Made by a program: the position numbers and the translations under genes | NCBI GenBank assembly: GCA_033675545.1 | Contig: JAWDGP010001472.1 | Span: 839,001-903,000 of the forward strand | Direction: 5' to 3' | Length of the DNA stretch: 64,000 nucleotides | From: Elysia crispata | Taxonomy: Eukaryota > Mollusca > Gastropoda > Plakobranchidae | Shown: piece after piece, positions 55,222 through 61,041 of the stretch | How the letters are laid out: each line of letters begins with the position of its first letter | How positions within the stretch are numbered: position 1 is the stretch's first letter | Notes under the pieces: model-generated | What the model saw: only the letters and a program-made list of their open reading frames with translations | Told to the model about the DNA's origin: nothing | Databases searched by the model: none

Positions 55222-55602
55222 ATGGGTCTTCCTGAAGAGTTATACTTTGCAATCCTTTCGGTTGGGCACAGCGCTCGCCGCCACAAAATTCCCGGTTTCC
55301 GCACAGTAATCGATATCGCGCAGACCTCGCTCGAGATTTGGCGGTCGAATGAGAGAGCGGCAATAAGTTTCGCCGCAAAAGTTTTGACTGGCCCGACGAA
55401 CCTCCGAGAAATAACTGGGCGGCTGCCCGAGCCCTTAGCATCGGAGTGTTGGAGGTTGGTTGAAATTCTGGAATACATGGCAAGTCTTGTCAATGGACTC
55501 TCGCCTGTCGAGGATTTACTACAGCCCGAGGGGCTACTGGAAAGGAATTGCCGCCATCAAGAAGCTGGCGTCTGCAGCAGGGGTCCCTCTCGATGCGGCT
55601 AA
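55222..55602 (+). CDS. Hypothetical element protein upstream of integrase
   Basis: 126 residues; ATG at 55,222 about 10 bp after a TATA-like CTATATACG. The first about 75 residues (MGLPEELYFAILSVGHSARR, IPGFRTVIDIAQTSLEIWR) look globular and helical. The last about 35 overlap the integrase start in another frame and are Arg/Cys-rich, so the true end may be affected. I know no function for it. Its position suggests a partner of the integrase or an early gene. Confidence 0.5.
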   Translation: MGLPEELYFAILSVGHSARRHKIPGFRTVIDIAQTSLEIWRSNERAAISFAAKVLTGPTNLREITGRLPEPLASECWRLVEILEYMASLVNGLSPVEDLLQPEGLLERNCRHQEAGVCSRGPSRCG

Positions 55603-56481
55603 GAACTGGCTGAAGAAACAAGCCATCTGGCAGATCTACCTACCTGCGCCGCGGCACATACCAAGACCAAAGTTTGATGTCCAGGTGCCAAATGAGGTCC
55701 ATCAAGCCGACCTCCTTTTCCTTTCCCACGACCGCGTGGGACGGAAGACCTATAAGTACGCTTTGACCGTAGTCGACGTTGCCTCGCGGTACAAGGAGGC
55801 CGAGCCGCTGACCACCAAGGGCGCAGCAGAGGTCGCCGATGCCCTGTCTCGCATCTACAAACGGGGACCTTTGACGTGGTCCAAGATGCTGCAGGTGGAC
55901 CCTGGACGCGAATTTATGGGGGCAGTTAGCCAACTCCTTGCTAGGCACAACGTCGAGGCCAGGCGCGGCCGGGTCGGTTCCCACCAGGACCAAGGAATCG
56001 TGGAACGGTGGAACAGAACTCTGTCTGAGAGGCTCTTCGGCCACCAGTACGCCCAGCAGATGCGACTGCCTGTTGGTGAACGATCCACAGAGTGGGTGCG
56101 GCGGTTGTCTCTGCTCTGAATGGAGAGGTCACCCGGCCGACCGGTAAGCGACCTTCTAAGGCCATCCGGGCAGAGTCTGTGAGTGGAAAGCCCTCTTCTA
56201 CGGTTCCCGGCCGCCCTGTTGGACTTCAAGAGCAGAAGCTCCCTTCGGGGGTCGGTGTTCGCTTCCTCTATCAGCCTGGCGAACTCGGTGGGCTGCGTCG
56301 CGCCACTGACCCTGTGTGGTCCCTCCGGGTCTACCGGCTCGGGCGCTCCGTGGCGAAAAGCGGGGCTCCTGTTATGTATTACCTCATAGACGGGCCTCCT
56401 CGCGGGTTCGTACGTGAAGAACTACTGGTAGTCCCCTCTGATACACAGCAGCCTACGCGTCGTCTTATATCTTCGGTATAG
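55493..56481 (+). pseudogene. Retroviral-type DDE integrase (F54H12.3-like), C-terminus frameshifted
   Basis: ATG at 55,493. The first 208 codons hold a helical N-terminal part and a complete rve catalytic core with D73 (HQADLLFL), D136 (QVDPGREFMG) and E171 (GIVERWNRT), the D...D-x34-E triad. The frame then ends at a TGA near 56,117. The C-terminal domain continues in another frame (open from before 56,092 to TAG at 56,481) with GVGVRFLYQPGELGG, RRATDPVWSLRVYR and RGFVREELLVVP, the end typical of Polinton integrases. The break is at about 56,092-56,117. The enzyme would join the terminal repeats to target DNA. It ends 2 bp before the convergent polymerase gene. Confidence 0.88.
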
Positions 56482-56483
56482 AC

Positions 56484-59400
56484 CTAGATGGAGTCAAAGA
56501 GGTCTTGCAACTGGCCTGCCGAAACATTCCCCGGGGGTACCCCATCATTTTTTGTTGCTTCGCAATGGATGAGTGCCGCGGCTCCTCGTTTTCGGTTACA
56601 CTCGAGGCATGCTAGCCGCACGTTGTCACGTGTATGGCCCTTTGCGTTGTCGATCCGGTCGACGCTGAACTGCCGCGTGTCCTTTGGCTCATAGCACCAG
56701 AGGAGGTCGATGTTGCAGGAAGCACACCGGTTGCTCTGTTTCTCCTTCAGAGCTTCGACGTCCTTTATACGAAGACGAAGGTTGCACTTAAGCCCCTTGG
56801 TGGCGTCAACGCGCTTGTAGGCCTGAAGCTTCCGGCCGATGTTCTTGCGGGCAACAGCCTCGTCGTAAACCGGCGGGGGGCGGCCGTCGGCATCTGGTGG
56901 GGGGCAGCACCGGGCGAGCTGGTTGAGGTACTGGACTTGAGAGACAGCCAAGTACGCGAGATTGCTCCACTGGATGTAGTCGTCGACGATCCAGACCTTC
57001 TGTGGGTCTTTGATGGTCAGGCCTTGGCTGCTGTGCACAGTCATGGCGTAGCCCAAGGCCCAGTTTTGCCCCCATTTGCCATCGAGGACCTCCTGTGCTG
57101 TCTCTACGGACACCTCCACCACATCATTCAGAACCAGTTCCTGCTGATCTGGTTGGCCGTCGTCGACTAGCAGGGGCCCGGGGATTGTCACAAGGACGTT
57201 TTGGAGACGAGTGTCCCGAGGCCGGTAGAGAAGCGGGACTGGTTCGTCCGGGAAGGCTTCTTTGTGGCGCTCGAACAGAAGCTTCTGGGCTTGGTCATGT
57301 GGGGCCTTGCGAGTGACGAGGATCAAGTCGCGGGGCTGCCAATCGTCAACAAAGTCGGTCCAGCCCCGGCACTGGGGTAGAGCCTTGCGCATCTCCTTGC
57401 ACTGGACCCTGTCGGGCTGCAACCTGATAGCCCACTTAAGGGCCTTCAGCTTGTCGCACCTGCTTCGGTGGTCGACAGTGATCTCTTCGTAGTAGTCACA
57501 GCGCTCCTTGAGCCAAACGTGCGGTGATTCCCCCGCAATAGGCGGGGGCTGCCCCTGGTCACCGCAGCAAATAACCTGAACACCTCTCTGGTCAAGCCAA
57601 TCGAGAAAGGTCTCGAGCGCGGGCCTGGGGACCGTGCAGACCTCGTCCCAAATGATCACGCGGGGGATAAACTTCTGACCCATGCGGTCCGGAGTCCACT
57701 CTGCCTGGCCCGACCACCTAAAGAAGCTGTGATACGTCTGTGCGTCGACACCCCTGGACCTCATCTGCTTGGCCAGGCGGTGGGTAGGGGCGAAGACGAG
57801 AGGCTTTCTCCCGCGGAACAGCTCGTTGGCTCGCGTGGTCTTACCTGAGCCGCCGCCGCCGTTGAGATAGCTCAGAGCATGCCTGGTGAGCGGATCAGCA
57901 TGGGAAGGCGCGGTGCTGTCGGCGACGTCGTTGCTGGCGCCCCAGTGCTCGGGTTTGGGCTCGTACGCAGCGTGGTCTTGGGGGCTAAAGATAGTTTCGC
58001 CTTTGTCCCGCCACTGGGCCGGTGCGACGAGGGGAAGTACCTTTTCTCCAAGGAGGCAGTCCAGACATGTTTCGGCTTCGCAGCTGCAAATCTGCGGGGC
58101 GATATAAGCCTCAACGCCGTAGAGCTTGTGAAGGGCTGTCTTTTTCATGTATATGCTGTCTGTGGCCACGCGGACAGCCTCACTGGGCGCGAAACGTCGC
58201 AGCATCTCAAGAAGGTTAATGTGCGCATAAGCCAGCATACTAGCCCTGAGATGGGCAAACTGGGGCTGGCTGCCGTCGTAGTATGTGAGGATCCAACCAA
58301 CCGGACACTGTTCAGGGGCACCTACCAGGGTTCCACTCTGCCGGCAATCACTAACGAGAAAGTCGAGTTCGCCTTGGTCCGTGACAAGTCGGCGTGTGAG
58401 CCTCCTGCCGTCGGCTTTGGCGCCCTGTGTAAACTTTCCGATGACGGAGCACGCCTGGTCCCTAGAATCAGGGAGCCACACCTCCGTCTGCTTCTTGAAG
58501 GCAACGATGGCCTCAGCGACCTGGAGCTTGGCCAGAAGGCCCGTCTCGACCATATAGGCAAGAAGAGGAATGGGTGCCCACTTTTTTTCCTGGAAATGCG
58601 AGCCGAACCACGCTGCCACAACAGGATGAAGGTCGACGGCGAACTGCCAGCTGCTGACCTGGGCGAAGCCGGTGCCGATGTCGACCGGCAGTGGGCCGTT
58701 GACAGCGACGCGGGTCATGCGGTGTCTTGGGTGGCCGAAGCGCTGGAACCATGGCGCGGCCTCTCCTTTGCCCTGGAAGCTCGCGGGATAGCAGGCTTTC
58801 ATGTCGATACTGACCACTTCGTTGACGTGGTAGTCGGGGGCGTTCCAGAGACCGCCGTGACCATGTTCCACGCACGCAGCTTGCACAATGTCGAGGAGGT
58901 TGACAGGCGTGGGCTTCCAGGCGTTTTTTTCGCGCGTCACGACGCTCGCGGCGTGGTTCTCACCGAAGACCCTTCCCGCCAGGGCTTCGGGATCCTCTGG
59001 TGCTAAGTGGCGGCACATCTCAAGAAGACTGTTATGAGTCTCTTGCGTCCTGAAGGTCCGCCCGTCCTCGAGAACGAACTGGTCGACCGTGAGGCGCTTG
59101 TTTCGCCCCCCTCCCAAGACCCAGACGGCCTTCGGTTCGCCTTGCGTTGCTTCCTGGATCGCGGCCCAGACGTCGCCTTTATAGATGGCGATTTCGCGGG
59201 TTTGGGGAAAGTGGAGATCAGCCCCCCAGGCGTGTCCGTTGTGGAGCGTGAGCTCTATTGTTTTCCACCCGCTATGCTGGTACTTCCTTGAGTTGTAAAG
59301 GTCAGCTCCAGTAATGTCCCTGACGATGACCGCCCGCTTAAGGATTTTCTCAAGCTCGGCAACGTCCCGGAGGGTGGCGCCATCGTCATGCACTCGAGCC

Positions 59401-60242
59401 TCCCACTGGGCGATCTTCTCGCGCCTTTCAGGGGTGAGACCCTGGCCCCTCTGTGCCCCATCAAAGTGCTTGATGACTCTCTGGGCGACACAGTTAAGGT
59501 CTCCATCTCGCATCGGATCGAGGTTCCTCTCGTCGGGCTCGCGGATGGGATAGAGACCGTACACGACCGCACTTACCGGGTAGGCGTTGACGTAGTACAG
59601 TCGGTCAATCCCCTCCAAAGCGCCGGGCCGTGTTTCTGGGGTAACCTCGACGACCTCACCACCCCGGGTTCGACCCTGTCTCAAGGGAGCAAAGCCGTCC
59701 TCGTAGACCCACACGCCCGGGGCTTGCTCACGCAGAAATTTGACCTTAACGAGGAACTTTCCGTCAGATAATTTATTAAGAACCTCCGTGGCCCTTTCCG
59801 CGGTCAAAGTGTAGTCACTGACGATATTTCCGCCACGGATGCTAATATTAGAATCCACGACGACGTCGCCGAATTCGTAAGGGTCAGGAATCTCCTGCCT
59901 CCAAGAGCTAAAAGCGTGGGCGGCGCCCTCACGACGATGTTGAGCCTTGGCTCGCCGTAGCAGCCGGCCAGCTTCCCCTTCAAGCTGGCCAGCACTTGTT
60001 GGCGTGTCAAGGTCAAAGTCATCAGCTTCGATCTTGTTTAGGCGAGAGAACTCGTCTTCTAAGTTTTTGGCGCCTTGTCTCCGGGCGTCGTTGGCCTTGA
60101 GATCGGCCATGGCCGTTTTGTATCGGTCGAGAGTCTCCCGTAGGCCCTGGAGGGCCACCCGGGATCGAGGATATTTTGGTCGAATGCCGGTAGCGGCTAC
60201 ATACTCTTCTTGAAGTTGTCTCGCTCTTGCGGCGTGTGCCAT
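56484..60242 (-). CDS. DNA polymerase B - SF1 helicase - HNH nuclease fusion
   Basis: 1,252 residues from ATG at 60,242 (the frame extends two codons to a TTG). N-terminal domain with a Cys/His pair (DGDLNC251, LHNGH337). Family B polymerase: motif A IDMKACYP (D480), motif B-like IGKFTQG (602-608), motif C VATDSIY (D695), then a Cys-rich knot (CSCEAETCLDC, 719-729). SF1 helicase: Walker A GGGGSGKT (795-802), Walker B WDEV (866-867 DE), GDQGQPPP, ALGYAMTVHSSQG; motif VI reads AVSQVQ, lacking the usual Arg. C-terminal HNH: CASC (1173/1176), VDRIDNAKGHTRDN (H1203, N1207), CLEC. The frame is fully open. It would replicate the element; one gene covers what most viruses split over three. Confidence 0.88.
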   Translation of the reverse strand: MAHAARARQLQEEYVAATGIRPKYPRSRVALQGLRETLDRYKTAMADLKANDARRQGAKNLEDEFSRLNKIEADDFDLDTPTSAGQLEGEAGRLLRRAKAQHRREGAAHAFSSWRQEIPDPYEFGDVVVDSNISIRGGNIVSDYTLTAERATEVLNKLSDGKFLVKVKFLREQAPGVWVYEDGFAPLRQGRTRGGEVVEVTPETRPGALEGIDRLYYVNAYPVSAVVYGLYPIREPDERNLDPMRDGDLNCVAQRVIKHFDGAQRGQGLTPERREKIAQWEARVHDDGATLRDVAELEKILKRAVIVRDITGADLYNSRKYQHSGWKTIELTLHNGHAWGADLHFPQTREIAIYKGDVWAAIQEATQGEPKAVWVLGGGRNKRLTVDQFVLEDGRTFRTQETHNSLLEMCRHLAPEDPEALAGRVFGENHAASVVTREKNAWKPTPVNLLDIVQAACVEHGHGGLWNAPDYHVNEVVSIDMKACYPASFQGKGEAAPWFQRFGHPRHRMTRVAVNGPLPVDIGTGFAQVSSWQFAVDLHPVVAAWFGSHFQEKKWAPIPLLAYMVETGLLAKLQVAEAIVAFKKQTEVWLPDSRDQACSVIGKFTQGAKADGRRLTRRLVTDQGELDFLVSDCRQSGTLVGAPEQCPVGWILTYYDGSQPQFAHLRASMLAYAHINLLEMLRRFAPSEAVRVATDSIYMKKTALHKLYGVEAYIAPQICSCEAETCLDCLLGEKVLPLVAPAQWRDKGETIFSPQDHAAYEPKPEHWGASNDVADSTAPSHADPLTRHALSYLNGGGGSGKTTRANELFRGRKPLVFAPTHRLAKQMRSRGVDAQTYHSFFRWSGQAEWTPDRMGQKFIPRVIIWDEVCTVPRPALETFLDWLDQRGVQVICCGDQGQPPPIAGESPHVWLKERCDYYEEITVDHRSRCDKLKALKWAIRLQPDRVQCKEMRKALPQCRGWTDFVDDWQPRDLILVTRKAPHDQAQKLLFERHKEAFPDEPVPLLYRPRDTRLQNVLVTIPGPLLVDDGQPDQQELVLNDVVEVSVETAQEVLDGKWGQNWALGYAMTVHSSQGLTIKDPQKVWIVDDYIQWSNLAYLAVSQVQYLNQLARCCPPPDADGRPPPVYDEAVARKNIGRKLQAYKRVDATKGLKCNLRLRIKDVEALKEKQSNRCASCNIDLLWCYEPKDTRQFSVDRIDNAKGHTRDNVRLACLECNRKRGAAALIHCEATKNDGVPPGNVSAGQLQDLFDSI

Positions 60243-60350
60243 ATTCAAAAGGATATACCTAGCGCATACAATGTTTCATGTTCATAAATAATTAATTGGT
60301 GGTTGGATGCATGTGCCATGTCCAGATGGATATACCTAACGCATACCAAG
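60228..60350. promoter_or_regulatory. Duplicated start region of the polymerase gene
   Basis: TGTGCCAT, GGATATACCTA and CGCATAC occur in order at 60,235-60,268 and again at 60,311-60,348, 83 bp apart. The first copy covers the ATG and the sequence just upstream (minus strand GGTATATCC), so the duplicated element is a probable promoter with a TATA-like TATATCC. Confidence 0.5.
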
Positions 60351-60439
60351 TCGCTCTAATTGGTAATTTCGATGGTAGCCAGACGCCGAAACTCTTCCAT
60401 AAAGATGCGCTGCTTTTCTCGCCGGGCCCGCGCATGAAA

Positions 60440-60500
60440 GCGGCCAACACCACAACTCCTGCACAGAGCCAGGGATGTTCTGACCGCTACACCACATGAA
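60440..60500 (-). ncRNA. tRNA-like relic
   Basis: On the minus strand, TGTGGTGTAGCGGTCAGAAC has the form of a tRNA D-arm with A-box and is followed by a possible anticodon stem (CCTG...CAGG), close to animal tRNA-Glu over about 40 bases. The T-arm consensus GGTTCGA is absent and the acceptor stem does not close, so it is not a functional tRNA gene. It could be a promoter remnant, primer site or fossil. Confidence 0.35.
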
Positions 60501-60797
60501 GTGCAGGAAAACGTGCCCCTCCCTTGGCTAGTCGGGCGTTATGCACTCTACAAAACACCCCTATGCAACTTCGGTTGCACATCTCGCCCTTCGTTCCCAA
60601 GAGTAGCCACGCGCAACTGTTTATCCCCCTCATGGTAATACTTAGCTATACTCTAGCATATATTTCCATTTCATTTAAATGAATAACCGGTGATTATGTG
60701 GAGCCCCTAGGCCGGCACGGGGCAGGGGGGCCGTCCTCCGGGGCTCCTCGTGACCATAACCCCGGTTCCATTTTTGGTCCGTCTTCCGAATTTTTTC

Positions 60798-61041
60798 TGT
60801 AGGCCGGGCGTGATTTTCGTACACGAAGAATTGGGGTAATTGTGTATGTAGGCCGGGCGTGATTTTCGTACATGCAAAATTGGGGTAATTGTGTATGTAG
60901 ATGTGGTATGTTTTACGTGCATTCATGAGAGTGTGTAGGCCAGGTACATTTTGCGTACGAAAATAATTGGGATCTTCGATGTACGAGTGCTGGGAGCCGC
61001 GGATTGCCGAACTAAGTGGTATGATCACCCCCCCTGCTGCT
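60798..61041 (-). repeat. Right terminal inverted repeat
   Basis: 244 bp inverted relative to 44,933-45,176, about three mismatches, with two copies of the 49-bp internal repeat. It ends CCCCCCCTGCTGCT at 61,041, directly followed by satellite sequence. Between 60,501 and 60,797 there is no gene; about 60,700-60,750 can form a GC-rich GGAGCCCC/GGGGCTCC stem. Confidence 0.95.

Larger units (their letters stand above)
44933..61041. mobile_element. Polinton/Maverick-like virus-like element, 16.1 kb
   Basis: Complete element between 244-bp terminal inverted repeats starting AGCAGCAGGGGGGG. It holds a capsid module, packaging ATPase, integrase and a polymerase-helicase-nuclease fusion. Its GC content and CpG density are clearly higher than in the AT-rich surroundings. 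Termini start with AG as in Polintons. Genes lie on both strands in compact blocks with few-base gaps or overlaps. By protein type it belongs with the F54H12.2/F54H12.3-like elements found in cnidarian, nematode and mollusc genomes (from memory). Several genes carry frame breaks. No 6-bp target duplication is visible. Confidence 0.93.

Noticed and set aside
55222..55602. Calling the 126-aa frame the integrase N-terminus
   Set aside because: It is in a different frame, has its own start, and overlaps the integrase start, which itself begins with the expected N-terminal sequence at 55,493.
57879..59006. 375-codon plus-strand open frame
   Set aside because: It lies entirely antisense to the polymerase-helicase fusion, in GC-rich coding DNA where the complementary frame lacks stops. 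It has no recognisable motif.
44933..61041. Bacterial contamination or a prophage as source of the GC-rich block
   Set aside because: The proteins match eukaryotic Polinton-like families, the element has long terminal inverted repeats, and related terminal-repeat pieces lie elsewhere in the same host DNA (35.99 kb).
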